A DNA stretch of 64,000 bases from Oxytricha trifallax (lineage: Eukaryota; Ciliophora; Spirotrichea; Sporadotrichida; Oxytrichidae): the NCBI GenBank assembly GCA_000711775.1, contig ARYC01017408.1:1-64000 (forward strand), in the 5' to 3' direction. Below, piece after piece: positions 21,866-33,582 of the stretch; position 1 is the stretch's first letter; each line of letters opens with the position of its first letter. Made by a program: the position numbers and the translations under genes. The notes under the pieces were generated by a model. The model worked only from the letters and a program-made list of their open reading frames with translations, did no database searches and was not told the origin of the DNA.

Positions 21866-22900
21866 ATGCGAGGTTTGGGGTCTGTTTATGACAGAGAGTA
21901 TATAGATTTACTGTTTAAGTTGCGATATGAATGTGATGAATATAGTGAACAACTCAAGCCTGTTCTTAATTATACGTCTATAGCAAGGCTACTCCATAAA
22001 TCTCCAGCAACTGTGAGGTCTCACTATCTATTAGCATTGAATTTAAAGAGATAGCATCTTAATTCTAAGCCTAGAGACCCTTAAAATTTTAGCAGGCATC
22101 ATATCGATTATCTAATTAATGATAAGACTCTTAAATACTGGGCTCACTTCTCTCTGGCCTAGAGAGCTGTGATGTATCATCGCCAATTTCCTGGCTTCAC
22201 ATCTCTGCTTAATCTATAGCAAACATATATAAAAAGAATGGAATATCTTACAAGACAGTCAATAGCATTAAGATAGTGATTGACTTTAATGTTCCATTTT
22301 ATAAGGATAATTTAAATATATATTCGATTAAATGCAGAGGTCTTAAGAGCATAATATAAAGTTCATACACGCTGATGAAGCTGTATTCACATTCAATACA
22401 TTTATATCAAGGTCTTGGTACAAGAGGTATAGTAATATAGAAGTTTATGACTAAAAAGTAAAGATATAAACTCATGCAATCCTTGGTGGAATCAGTGAAG
22501 ATAGTGGCCTTAGAGACTTATGTTATCCACCCTCGCTCTATAAAGACTGAATAATATATTAAGTTCTTACAATAACTCAGAGACAAATACGCTGACTAAG
22601 AGATTATTCTGTTCGTTGATAACTTATCAGTTCATAAAACTAAAGACTCAAGAAAGGAATATGAAAGGCTAAACATAACACCTGAATTTAATGTTTCTTA
22701 CAGCCCTTAGTTCAATGGAATTGAATTGTATTAGAGGTTATTGAAAGGTCAATATAAGAAATTGCTGCTCTACCATCTGATGCACGATTTAAAGATAGAT
22801 ACAGTAGATTTTATTAAGAGTGCTGCTAAGAGAGTCAGCGATGAGAAAGCAAAAGTATGCGCAAGAGAAGGAGATTTTGTGTAAATAAATAAGTTTTAGA
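21866..22900 (+). pseudogene. TBE 42-kDa DDE transposase (copy 3), few breaks
   Basis: ATG 21,866 opens MRGLGSVYDREYIDLLFKLR. A helix-turn-helix-like part (SIARLLHKSPATVRSHYLLA) and LINDKTLKYWAHFSLAQRAV are open through TAG/TAA read as Gln. A frame change near 22,230 and another near 22,340 precede FIHADEAVFTFNTFISRSW (first Asp). The second Asp lies in LFVDNLSVHKTKDS, and the last Glu in PQFNGIELYQRLLKG. It is the best-preserved of the three TBE transposases here, yet still broken. The family moves TBEs and, in Oxytricha, takes part in genome rearrangement. Confidence 0.8.
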
Positions 22901-22924
22901 TTTAAACGAATGAATAAGTTCACA

Positions 22925-23711
22925 TATTAAATTTGCCCGTAAAGGGATTTGGCTTCTCTTTCTTTTCTTCCTCTTAAGGCTTGCTTGGGCCCATGTTTAC
23001 TCTTAGTGCCAGCTCCTGCATCTATGTTCATCTCTTCTGGCTTTTATAAATCTTTGAAGAGCCTCTTACTCAATTCATGTTTTAATTGAGACTTTCTATC
23101 TCTGTTCAATTTGCTGCGCTCTTTCATCAAGTATATAGCAGTACCAGGTTTTTCTATAAAGTTAGAAGACTAAGCTTACTTGAGATGAAAGGATGCTTTT
23201 GAAGTTCCTACAGCCAGGTGTCACTTATCTTAATACCTTGCTTCTCTTTTTCTTCAGGAGAGATGCTGTATCGTTTCTTATGAGCTTCTTAAATAACTTC
23301 ATTTAAGTACTCAGGTTTCAGAGTTGCAAGAACACCAAAGAAGAAGTTTCTCTCTGGCAACTTATTTGAGAGCTGTAGCTTTGATGGAAGGTAGATAGCT
23401 ACGTCCGGATCACTCATGGCATCGTCATATAGGTTTGTCACTGACATTTCAGGGTTGTTAGGTATCTCGATCATTCTGATTTCATTAGACTTAAAAGCTT
23501 TTTTCTCTTCACTTAACAATGCTTTTAAGAATGATATTCTTGTTCCCTCGTGTTGGCAAGAACAATCCAACTATGGTTAATAAGTTAGTTATAAGTGAAA
23601 ACTTACCTTGCTATACCAAGTATCTGTAAAGATCTTCCTTACTTCTGAATTTTCCTATTAAATCTTGAGATTAAATTCTCTTCATTGCATCATTCATAGA
23701 CTCCATCTTGC
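22925..23711 (-). CDS. TBE 22-kDa protein (copy 3)
   Basis: Start MESMNDAMKRIQSQDLIGKF near 23,711. A GTAAGT...ACTAAC...CCATAG intron lies near 23,607-23,571. The open part after it contains EIPNNPEMSVTNLYDDAM, LPERNFFFGVLATLKPEYL, then after a second likely intron the basic tail with GAGTKSK-like sequence and KPNPFTGKFNM. It is convergent with the transposase. Function unknown. Confidence 0.65.
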
Positions 23712-24268
23712 TTCCAGTTTCTATAAATGTTAATAAAATTTAAAATTATGGATATCCATTCTAAACTTACTAAAATTTTACTACTAAATAGGGAGATCCA
23801 CTTGGAGGTCAACCTGAATCAAATAAATAGATAAAGATGGAGGAACTTTCTCCAAGTTTCAAAGTTTGACTTCCATTTTTATCAAACTTTCTCCATAAAT
23901 TGCTCCTAATAATAATTAATTTAATTAGGTGCTGCTCCTAATTTATTTAAAACTTAATTAGGAGGTTAAATTAAAGTTCAAAACCGTATTAGGTGGTGCA
24001 TTAAAAAAATTAAATTTTAAAACTTCCCCTCTAAATTAACGAGAACATATTTAGGAGCACAACCTAACTCCCCAAAACACATTTAGGTGCATTTTAATTT
24101 ATAAAATGGATGAAATAATATATAAATTATCTCAAAATTTTAGAAATATAAAACTAATGTCTCTCAATCTGTTCCCATTAAACCTCTCTAAATCTATGAG
24201 GATATGCTCTTACTTGTATATAAAGGTAAAATTAAAACAGCTTATATAATTATTATAGTATTTATAAA

Positions 24269-25714
24269 ATGAGCGGCAACTTACTAAGAAAAGCGGCATT
24301 ACTTGGCATTAGCCAGCAAAAACTTTCCTTCATGAATCAAAAGAAAATTAAGACCTGTGATGCATTTACCTAGAACGAACCTGAAATTCTCTAACCTTAG
24401 GTCTCAGACTTTAAATAACAATTCAGTTGTTAAATAGAAATGCAGAGCTAAGAAATTCAATGCGAAGTTCCAATAAAAATGGTTGAAGAGGAGGAAGAGA
24501 AAAAAGAAATTAAAGCATTACATTTATGTGAAGAGTGTGAGAAGAACTTCACTTATAAATCTGCTCTTAAGCGTCATATCTTAGAGTAGCATTCTAACAA
24601 GCCAAAGCTCTATCTTAAGCATGATAAGAAAGATGGAAAATATTTTTGCCCATATTGCAATAAACAAAATAACCATTCAAGGGATTCAAAAGTTCACCTA
24701 TAAAACCATCATGGCAAGAAGTTTGAAGTCATAGATCCTGAGACTGGAGGTCTTCCTTCAAAAAAGAAAGCCAAGAGACCCTTTAGAAACCTTGGAACAA
24801 AGAGTTAAGAAAGAAAATAAGCTTATTAAAGCAGTGAGAAACCTCCCAGCTTCTGAGATAGTGAAAATCACTCTGAAGATACAAGCACTAAAGCTTCCAA
24901 TTTTAAATGTAATTGACCTTAAAGAATGTAAGGAAAGTTATCTTATACTCGAGGACAAGTTTGAGAAAAAGGTAATAACTGATAAGCAGTTCGCATACAA
25001 GATTTATCCATTCAACTACTTTAAATGCGATGACAAGTATCAAATGGAATTTGTCAATGAGTACTAAGCACTTACAAAAGCAAGGGATAGACAGTGCAGA
25101 TTTATAATTAAGCTCGATGCAATACTCCTTGCTCAAGATCATGTTGCTTTCGCATCCCTCTATATTAAATGACTTTAAGAGACTACATTTAAGATTAAAG
25201 AGTTCCGAAGTAGCTACCTCTTATTCTTACAAATGTTTGCAAAGGCATAGAAGAGCTGCACACTTTAGGGTATGTTCATAGAGACTTGAAGCCTGAGAAT
25301 ATAATGCTTGACTTTTCACCTCTCAGAGTAGTAATAATTGATTTCAATAGATCATAAAGAGTTGAAGCTTCAGGACTTGGCAACGTTTATGGTACTCCTG
25401 AATACTTTCCAGAAAGGGAGGACTGGAGAGATGGTGATATTAAGTGGGATGTATGGGCTCTAGCAGCAATTATTGCTGAATGCAATATGCAAAGAAATGA
25501 TTACTATAGCTGTAAGAGAAAGAAAGACTCAAAGCAGAGAATACAGCAATATCTAGACTAGAATAAGATAAAAGGTAAAATGAAAGATATGGCTGAGCAG
25601 ATTATCTTAAGACCAAACCACAGAGCAGAGCAAACAATAGACTAAATAATCAACTGGATAAGAGATATCAAATTTAGAAAATTAGCACATGATGCCAAGG
25701 TATAGTTTGAGTGA
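24269..25714 (+). pseudogene. TBE 57-kDa zinc-finger/kinase protein (copy 3)
   Basis: ATG 24,269 opens MSGNLLRKAALLGISQQKLS. Two fingers are clear: LCEECEKNFTYKSALKRHIL (24,530-24,590) and FCPYCNKQNNHSRDSKVHL (24,640-24,700). After a frame change near 24,790 the linker TITLKIQALKLPILNVIDL-like region follows, and after another change near 25,100-25,240 the kinase domain: LHTLGYVHRDLKPENIML with an intact HRD loop, VVIIDFNRSQRVEASG with DFN in place of DFG, and YFPEREDWRDGDIKWDVWA. The stop TGA is at 25,712-25,714. Metal binding by DFN may be altered, so activity is uncertain. Confidence 0.7.
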
Positions 25715-25875
25715 ATAGTAAAAATAAAACCCCTCTAATACACACTACGATACATTACATTTAAACATTAAACCCCTACATAAACCCTATTAAAACCCAA
25801 ATAAAGTATGCACTAATAGTCTACTTTTATCAATCAAAAACTCAATCAAACTACTGAAAGAGTTTTGGGGTTTTG

Positions 25876-26238
25876 AATCGTTCATAGAACAATATAATAA
25901 TTGCTTCTAAAGATCATAATACATATTTCCCATAGGATTAGTTAAACAATATTTACTCTTAAAAGTAGATTTTACAATAAAATTAAGAGAGAAGCCTATC
26001 ATATGATTCATCTACTAATTCTCTCAACTAATAGAATAGCAAAATATCAGCTGTGGATAGTGGAGCAATTAATAATAGTTCGTCATAGAAAACTCGCTAA
26101 ATTGTTTTTAATCGATAAATGAGAGAATTGTATAAGGAATTCTCTCAGGAAAGATCTAGTTTAAAGAATATTCTAGAGAAAAATAGCCTTCAGAACATAA
26201 ATACTATTTTGTTTAAAATTATAGAATAATCAAGCTGA
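25876..26238 (+). CDS. Hypothetical protein tract abutting TBE copy 3
   Basis: Open for about 120 codons from the TBE target triplet AAT to TGA 26,236-26,238 with TAA/TAG as Gln. It is polar and Gln/Ser/Asn-rich (IIIASKDHNTYFPQDQ, QRSLSYDSSTNSLNQQ-like, ELYKEFSQERSSLKNI). No start codon is seen, which suggests the TBE split it from its 5' part. Function unknown. Confidence 0.4.
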
Positions 26239-26787
26239 TTGATAAATTGGAATTCCCTAATGTTAAGGCATTTATTTATTTAAAAAATCAAGAACTTGAG
26301 CTCTATCAGTGTAGAACAATAAAATCAACAAAAACAAAACATGATTTCCAATAACCCCTATGGAATGCCCTAAAACCCCAATCAAATTCATTCTTAAAGT
26401 CTTATAAAAACAATATCTAATAAGTAACTTAACTCTATCTCAGCTAATCACCAATCCCATTTATCATAATAAAACTTATCTTATCATTCTACAGTCAGCA
26501 GCAACTATAATTTCATTAAACCTTAAAACCAGCAAGCTTAGTAATATGCAACTATTGAGAAAAATCATTAATAATTAAGGGAGAAATTCTCTAAAATTAT
26601 TGATTAGAGTCGTAGGATGAGAATAAGATCTGATTGTAAGATTTAAGTGCAATATTATTTTTTTTCTAAATATAATAAGAACGCAATAAAGATATTTATT
26701 TATCTCCCCACTCTTATTTATAGTTTATCTTTAACAATAATTTTCAAGTTAAAATTTTTATGTTAAGTGCAATTGAAGAATGTTAGT

Positions 26788-27890
26788 ATGGAAAATGAAA
26801 ATAATGAAGAGAATACCCTATAAAATAAAAACAACATTGAAATTCCACTAATTGTGAGCACAAATAATAAACACATTCGTTATAAAGTAAATTCTAGAAA
26901 GCGAGGGGGTTTGGGAGGTTTAATGATAGTAAATAACATAGGCAGTAGAAATTTGACAGAATTAAACTAATAATAAAGTACAAGTTAATTTCAAAATTCA
27001 CCTGATAGAGTTGGTTTATATTAGAAGAAAATAAGCATTGATAGAATATAAGGACAACCAACTACTTTGGATACTAATTAAAACCAAAATGAGATAAATT
27101 TAATTATTTGGAAGTAAATTTTCATATTAACCATATATCAACAAGTCAGCTTATTTTTTGAATGAATTTTATGTATTAATTCTCAAAATGAACTGATAAG
27201 ATCTTCAATAAATCTCCTAGAAAACAATTTCAGAGGTATCGGTAGAAACAATCAGCATTTCAATAATAAAGATTAAATCTACTCAAGTGCTAAAAACATC
27301 AAATCTAATAATTCATTTGTCAATTAAAGCGAGATATACACTCTTAATTAATCTCAGCTTGCAGCAGCTAATCTAACTAACTAATAGTAGTAATTAGTAT
27401 ATTATTATATAATTTTACATTAAATCTTTCATATATTAATATAAATAAAATAATAATAGACTGTAGATGAAAAATTAAAATAATTGCAGGATCCCCCTTC
27501 ATTTAGACTAAACGCCTAGAATAAATCCTTCGAAAATTTGAATAAAAAATTATAATTAAAATCTGATTACCTTTTCGAAGAAAAATTGGCATCAATCAAG
27601 CAATCTAGATTTATCAATAAAATTGAAGGCAAAAATATTACCATTTTTTAAATGTTAATTAAACATAGTTAATAGAATATTATCAAAAAATTTATAAAGA
27701 ATAAATATTTTTTCTCTATTATACAATAGACAATCATTTGATTACTTAAACGGCATTAAAGGAATTAAAGATAGATTAAACGGTCATAAAATAGCAAGAA
27801 ATAGAACTGATAAGGCTTTATTATAAAATAAGAATAATAGTGATTCAAATGAAAATCTCATACACTCATTATCTTACATGATTTAATTTT
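26788..27890 (+). CDS. Hypothetical Asn/Gln-rich protein with introns
   Basis: ATG 26,788 opens MENENNEENTLQNKNNIEIP, followed by SRKRGGLGGLMIVNNIGSRN and DRVGLYQKKISIDRIQG. Further open exons lie at about 27,240-27,400 and 27,465-27,660 (LQDPPSFRLNAQNKSFENLN, ASIKQSRFINKIEGKNITIF), and at 27,738-27,884 (YLNGIKGIKDRLNGHKI). The stretches between are AT-only and start or end with plausible GT or AG. No domain recognised. Exon borders are approximate. Confidence 0.45.
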
Positions 27891-28007
27891 ATATATTTAT
27901 TGTGATCTTTTCTATAAATCTTTAAAATTTCCTAAGAAACTTTTTGAATATATATATATATTCCTATCAATATATCTTACTTAAATTAATACTTATATAT
28001 TTTATAT

Positions 28008-28846
28008 ATGAACAACAACTAAAACACTTACAACTCTAAATTTCAGTAAATTTTGAAATAAGATGATTTTGAGTAAGACCCAGATGAATACCAAAATGAA
28101 ACTGGCTTAATATCAAGTATCTATGATAATAATGATTACAGTTAATATTACTATGATTAGCAAAGTTAAAGCCAAATGCAGGATAGCCTATAAAACTACA
28201 AAAATGTGCTTAATGGCAGCTTTGAATATCATAAGTTATTCAGGAAAGATTTATATTATTATCTAACATATAATTTGACACTATAAGTTCAAATCTTTAA
28301 AAAAATAAATTTACTATAAACTTTTTTTCTATAATTTAATTTCATTATAAAAAGATGATGATTATAAAAAGGGATTGGATTAACAATAGTAGCACAGCAC
28401 TTTAGATTTGTTAAATAATTCAATGATAAATAATTCTAATTATTAGAATGAGAGAGGAAAGAGGAAATTGATTATAATGGTGGATTATATTTTTTTAAAA
28501 TTATATAATAAATTTCATCAAATTATATTATAAGATAAGCCAGTTGAAAGTGGCTCCAATAATTGAAAATAAATAATATTCTAAGGATATATTATAGACA
28601 TCTGCGAGATTTATAGAAAATGCAAATAATAATATATTAGAGGGGGAAGATATTAATTTTTATAAATATTTTCATATATTTTTCTACATTTTTTTATTCA
28701 TATTATTATATAATTTGTAATATCCACTTAATAATTTCTATATATCAGATTCATCTGATAACTTAGTTACAGGTGTTGAAGGAGGTGATTTATATTATTA
28801 AAATTATGAAATTGATTATTATACTGATTTAGTTTACAATAGATGA
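28008..28846 (+). CDS. Hypothetical Tyr/Asp/Gln-rich protein
   Basis: ATG 28,008 opens MNNNQNTYNSKFQQILKQDD, then GLISSIYDNNDYSQYYYDQQ. A final exon at about 28,745-28,846 reads SSDNLVTGVEGGDLYYQNYE and ends at TGA 28,844-28,846. The middle (28,300-28,730) is AT-rich, with possible short exons. No domain is recognised. It lies about 370 bp upstream of the first Cys-loop gene on the same strand. Confidence 0.45.
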
Positions 28847-29215
28847 TTTTATTTTCTTTATTTTTTAATCAATAATTAATTGTTAATATTTTTGAAATTG
28901 AATAAACAGCAATTTTTATTTTTCTGAATGATAGATTTAATAAATATTATTCATGATAAAAATATCAATAAATTGGTATTTTTATTTTCCTTATTTAGTT
29001 ATAATAAATTGTATCTGTTAAAGATGAACATATACTTAAATTATATTATGCAAATTCTATTTAAGTTCATTTTATTATGATTTTTATATATTTATTTTTT
29101 AACATATATTAATTACATTTTTAAGATGAAAGTTATAAACATTTTGACTCATTAACAGTAATACCAAAGCCAAATCCCAAATTCTAAGCCAATTTATAAA
29201 TTAAATCATAATAAA

Positions 29216-30488
29216 ATGGGCTCCCTCAATTTTTTAATGATTGCTCTATTCACTATGCTTATAAGCAGTATTAATGGGTAGACGGGGACGGAAAATTACT
29301 TGAATTATTTGCTCAATGGTTATGATAAAAGTCTGCCACCTCTCCTCAATGCCACTACCAGTAAGTATGAATAAAATTAGTTATCTTTTTAAATTTAAGG
29401 AAATTTGAAATTATAATTGGAAAGTCTAAACTCTTATATGTCTATACATTTAAATCAGAAGATAGGATGGTATTAAATAATAATTATTTGTAAAACCCCA
29501 TAGATCAATTAAGACATGAAAATAAGAGTTAAGAACAATTAGATTAAAATTTAATTATTATTGGCTAATATTTATTATAATTAGGGAAAAATCAAATATA
29601 CACACTCTGATTGGATTACTTTATAAGGACAATTAATCTAGCCAATAGTTTTAAAAATTAGCTCAAACATTAAAATTGTACGCCAATAATAATTAATTCT
29701 TAATCTAATTGTTCTTAACTCCAAACATCGCTTCTTAATTGATCTATGGGGTTTTAGATGTGAGCTATAGATATGACTTGAATTCATTTTAACAAGTTGA
29801 TGATATATCAAGTGAGGTAAGTCATTTTACTAAGAAAATAAAATAAAAACTCACCTCTCTTATTAAATTACAAATCTTGATTTCTATTAATCTCTGAAAT
29901 CTAACCGTATCATCATATAGTTTACAGTAGTAGAGGAAATCTATATGATTTGGAACGATCCAAGATTAGCTTATAGAAATGATGCAAGATTTAGTAAAAA
30001 TGTTAAGGAAACCTACATGGACTTAACGAGCTATATTAACGAATTTTGGACACCAAAGATCAAATTTAACAATCAAAAGTTAAAAGACGTAATTATCAAG
30101 GATTATTATCTTTATGCCGATGGCACTATGATTGTGTAAAATTAATTTATTTAATCAATGATTACTTCTCAAATGCTAAATTGCTATTCTTTGCTTATAT
30201 ATGTTGGAATTATAAGAAAAGTTTACGAAAAAGCACAGACAACTTATACATGTGGCTTTGATTTCTCGCTCTTCCCAAATGACTACCAAAGTTGCAACAT
30301 TACAGTTAACATTGTCTATTATGATGCAAGAGAAGTGGCTCTGATTCCTTCATAGAAAAAATATAATCCAAAGTATTTCTTGCCAGGGGCTCGAAATGTA
30401 AGCTAAGAAATTATTGAAAATTATTCTGATGGGCTCAGCTGGAAAACTAGAATGGTAACTTTAGTGCCAAGTACTAGATATAGCAACA
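29216..30488 (+). CDS. Cys-loop ligand-gated channel 1, ligand-binding half
   Basis: The extracellular half of a pentameric ligand-gated ion channel. ATG 29,216 opens a signal peptide (MGSLNFLMIALFTMLISSING), then YLNYLLNGYDKSLPPLL, typical of the first helix. After introns come EEIYMIWNDPRLAYRND (the W-x-D-x-R-L block) and the Cys loop CGFDFSLFPNDYQSC, with 13 residues between Cys codons 30,251 and 30,293. The half ends at the 11-bp pointer ATATAGCAACA (30,478-30,488), which recurs inverted at 33,359-33,369 where the transmembrane half begins on -. Ligand and ion selectivity cannot be told. Introns: about 29,361-29,757, 29,807-29,930 and 30,136-30,220. Confidence 0.9.
29491..29756. mobile_element. 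MITE-like inverted-repeat element in channel 1 intron
   Basis: 266 bp with arms of about 85 bp: left TAAAACCCCATAGATCAATT, right the inverse AATTGATCTATGGGGTTTTA; a second matched block includes AGTTAAGAACAATTAGATTA. It sits at the end of the first intron, and its last bases form part of the TTTTAG acceptor. The tips contain AAAACCCC, as TBE tips do, but the inner sequence is unlike TBE. No ORF. Confidence 0.85.
30478..30488 (+). other. Pointer at the inversion junction, channel 1 (+ copy)
   Basis: ATATAGCAACA here and its inverse TGTTGCTATAT at 33,359-33,369. Joining at one copy reads STRYSN into TDLVMASS without a frame change. Confidence 0.85.
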
Positions 30489-30653
30489 ACAACAAAAGAT
30501 AAAATATAATGAGGATTATAAAGTATGCAATAGTAAGGAATCTAGAATTAATGTCATAAATTAAATTAGAAAATACTAAATAAGGTTCATATCAGTAACC
30601 GAGCTGTAAAAACATTATGGTGTTTTGAATATGTTTTTTCCTAGTTATAAATT

Positions 30654-33369
30654 TCACTTCTTTTTCTTGGCGTTTTCTGTATTGTCATTACTTTTTAATG
30701 GTTTTTCTTTTGGAATGATTTGATAGCATTTTAGGTAGAACATAGTGGCTTTAAAGAAAGTGAGCCTATTTTTCTTCATTCTAACAATTATATGGAATAA
30801 GATCCACCCGACTATGCTTAAGACAAAAAGAATTACTGAGACGATTTCTAGCCAAAGTAAACTAGGAAGGGATGGGATAGAAGAAATAGCCAGTGTTTAA
30901 TTTTAAAAAATGAAATAGAGTTACATGATAAAGAATTATTTCATTATATATCGAAATAATTTTTGTTACTTTTTTTAATCATTAATTTTCCAAGTAGTTT
31001 TTAATTTAGCTAAGAATTATGAGTTTTCAAATAATTTTAAATATTTTTATTGTTTGACTTATTAAGATTTGTAATTTAGTAAGAATTCAATTCATTAAAT
31101 TAATTCTAAAATATTTTAAAAAAAACTAAAGAATTTCTTACAAATCTATAAAGAATAATGGAGAAAGAAAATTTTAAAACAAATTCATCATGAAATTATA
31201 TTTCTTTATAGTTAAAAACTACTTTTTTAAAAATATACGGTAAGCTAAATTTCCTAATCCTAAACTGTATAGTCTTGATAGGAAATTGCACAAGAAAAAC
31301 AAAAAGGCTGATTCATAACCATATCTAAACAAGTAGTCAAGATTGTTTGATATATACTTGTAGAACTTGAATTCAAATGAGTTTTCAATTTCGAAAACCT
31401 CCACAATTTACTTCCTAGTTCTTGAATCGAGATCATAGTCGATTTGAGTCCAGTGATCCACTACGAAACCCTTGAAGCTATCGAAAGCCATTTAGAATTT
31501 TGCAGGATTTGAGTCATTCTAAGCCTCTTCAAGTTCATTGATATGATGTGAAAGGCGTTTTTAGTAAAGTCCTTGCTCAATTTCCTCTTTGATTCTTTGT
31601 TCTTCTTGCTTAGTTTCCTTAACAGCTAACTCAATTTCTTCTTTCAATTATTCTTCTTACTCTTGCTCTTCGAAAGAATCGTCAGACGATGAGCTGAATC
31701 TTCCATTGTGAAGGTGATTGCTTTCCACCTCTGAATCGTCTTGATTTGGCTTTAAATCTTGATTTTTTTCATCGTTTTCTATGCCCCAGGCAACCTCATG
31801 CAAATTTTCTGGATCTATCTCGTCTGTCCAGTCTGATTGATTTGAAACACTGTTCTAAAAGAACCTACCTGATTTTTTGTGGCTATCTTTCTCCCCAGAT
31901 CCAGTATTCTGATATTCCAATAACTAATTGTTGTTAGCAGATGTTTGAGTGCTTTACTTGCCAAAGGGATTAATGAACTTATTATTCTAGACTTTTGGAT
32001 TGGATTTTTCTAAGTCATCACCATCTAGCTGCGTAACTTCTATTTTCTATGGAGTGTTCTTTTTCTTTTCAATTTCCATTTTCTTTGATGTGAAGAACGA
32101 AATTTGTCTTGATAGGTTACTCTTTTCTTCCTCAATGCTAAAATGATCATCAATTCTATCGCTTTCATCGTCCTGAGATTGAGTTAAAACGTTTTTAAGG
32201 TTTATATATTAAATGGTTTTATGAATTCTGTATTAATTAATACAATTACATACCTTAAACTTTTCCCTTAGTTCCCATAATTAAATCCCTAAATATATTT
32301 ATAAATTAATTTTAAATATACTTAAGATTTTGAATTATAATGGAACTACTCAAAAGAATATTCTGAATTTATTTGAAAAGTTTTATTATTATATTTAAGA
32401 AAATAAGTAAATTTATTGACGATAAGTTAAATTATTAAATTATATAACGTTTTATTAATTATTCTATGCTATTAATATTTATAAGACTTATTTGTAACGC
32501 TTTTTTGTTTTTAATCTATGAGTTCTGTGTATTCAAGTTTGTTATGGATCCTTGAGTGGGCACATGATCCCCATTATTAGGATTTAAATTATGTGTGGCA
32601 TTCACAGTCCCTCCATTGAAAGTATTAGCCTTAGACATCTTAACCTGACTATTCTATCTTGACCCATCCTTCGAGTTAACTTATTTAGGTATAATCTGCA
32701 GCATTCTTTTCTTTAAATTTTCTTCTATCTATTCCTTCTCTAAGTTCATTTGCTCCTACTTATCTTAAAGCGCTTTATTCTACAAAATCAAATTCTAGAG
32801 CATATTTGAGACTTTCTTAGCTTGTTGCTACTTGAGAAACTTCTTCTTAACTTTGGAGAGATTCTTTCTGATCTCAGTTACGATTGAATTTATGTTGTCT
32901 CTTCGCATGATGTACTGGGTTGTGCAGAAGTTCAAAATCACACATTCCAACATTGTCACGCAAGTGAAAATCATAACACCTCGGCAGAATTCTTCGAGCC
33001 AACTTGTGTAGTCTGTTGGGGGGAGGTACTCGTACACATATCCATTGGCTTGGATAGATTTTATTAAAAAAATTAATATTAAAAATTTGAAAAATAATGG
33101 CAGCATACTATTAGAATACTTAAGTCCTCTATATTAAGAGATGATTTTTTAAGATTGATATAAATAATTGAATAGTAATGAGAACAGTATTAATTGCGAG
33201 GAACACTCTAGCAGTAATTGCAAACTTTGATATCCAAAAAGTACAGTAACTCATTAAGACAAAGATGCAAGATGACAGAATAAAATAGACTGCGTATGAA
33301 TAGGGGTTTCTATCAAGAGTAAACATCATAATCAAGCTGCTTGCCATTACTAAGTCTGTGTTGCTATAT
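30654..33369 (-). CDS. Cys-loop channel 1, transmembrane half (inverted)
   Basis: Continues channel 1 on the other strand. From pointer 33,369 it reads TDLVMASSLIMMFTLDRNPY into TM1 (SYAVYFILSSCIFVLMSYC) and TM2 (ARVFLAINTVLITIQ); a 118-bp segment with CAA at both ends (33,053-33,170) is removed; then NGYVYEYLPPTDYTSWLEEF and TM3 (GVMIFTCVTMLECVILN). A long charged cytoplasmic loop follows (about 32,880-31,480) with QEEQRIKEEIEQGLYQKR. Next come FDSFKGFVVDHWTQIDYDLD and, after a segment bounded by AGTTTA (30,864-31,266), the last helix LLWLEIVSVILFVLSIVGW. Stop TGA 30,654-30,656. Confidence 0.85.
30864..31266. other. Germline-limited segment (IES) in channel 1, pointer AGTTTA
   Basis: On the minus strand the reading frame runs into AGTTTA at 31,261-31,266 and resumes after AGTTTA at 30,858-30,863. 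Removal with one copy kept joins SRLYSL to LWLEIVS in frame, matching the paralogue's LSELYDLTWLYALS. About 403 bp, AT-rich, no ORF. Confidence 0.75.
33053..33170. other. Germline-limited segment (IES) in channel 1, pointer CAA
   Basis: Splits TM2. Removal between the two CAA copies (33,168-33,170 and 33,050-33,052 on +) joins VLITIQ to ANGYVYEYLPP in frame, matching the paralogue's VLITINFQNGINTILPP. There is no GT at the left border, so an ordinary intron is less likely. Confidence 0.65.
33359..33369 (-). other. Pointer at the inversion junction, channel 1 (- copy)
   Basis: Inverse copy of 30,478-30,488; it marks the start of the transmembrane half of channel 1. Confidence 0.85.
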
Positions 33370-33582
33370 ATAATATAATCATTTTATATAGGTAGATCAA
33401 GTATTATACAAACAAATTTGATAAAATTTGTTATCAGAAAAATTAAAACTAGTAAAAGAAAATTAGAATAAAATAAATTAAATTGCTATAAAGATTAAAT
33501 CGTTAATATTACTAAAAATTTCTTATAAATTGTAAAATTAATAATGTTTGCAAATATTAACAATAATAAACAGCTACTACGA

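Larger units (their letters stand above)
21726..25875 (+). mobile_element. TBE transposon copy 3, complete ends
   Basis: 4,150 bp with telomere-like tips (CAAAACCCCAAAACCC left, inverse right). The flanking triplets are ATT (left) and AAT (right); they differ, unlike a simple insertion. It carries the same three genes as copy 2, each with few breaks. The right flank continues directly into an open host-like reading frame. Confidence 0.95.

Noticed and set aside
28300-28740. Further exons between the ends of the 28-kb gene
   Set aside because: Open frames exist but are short and AT-driven; splice borders cannot be fixed without RNA.
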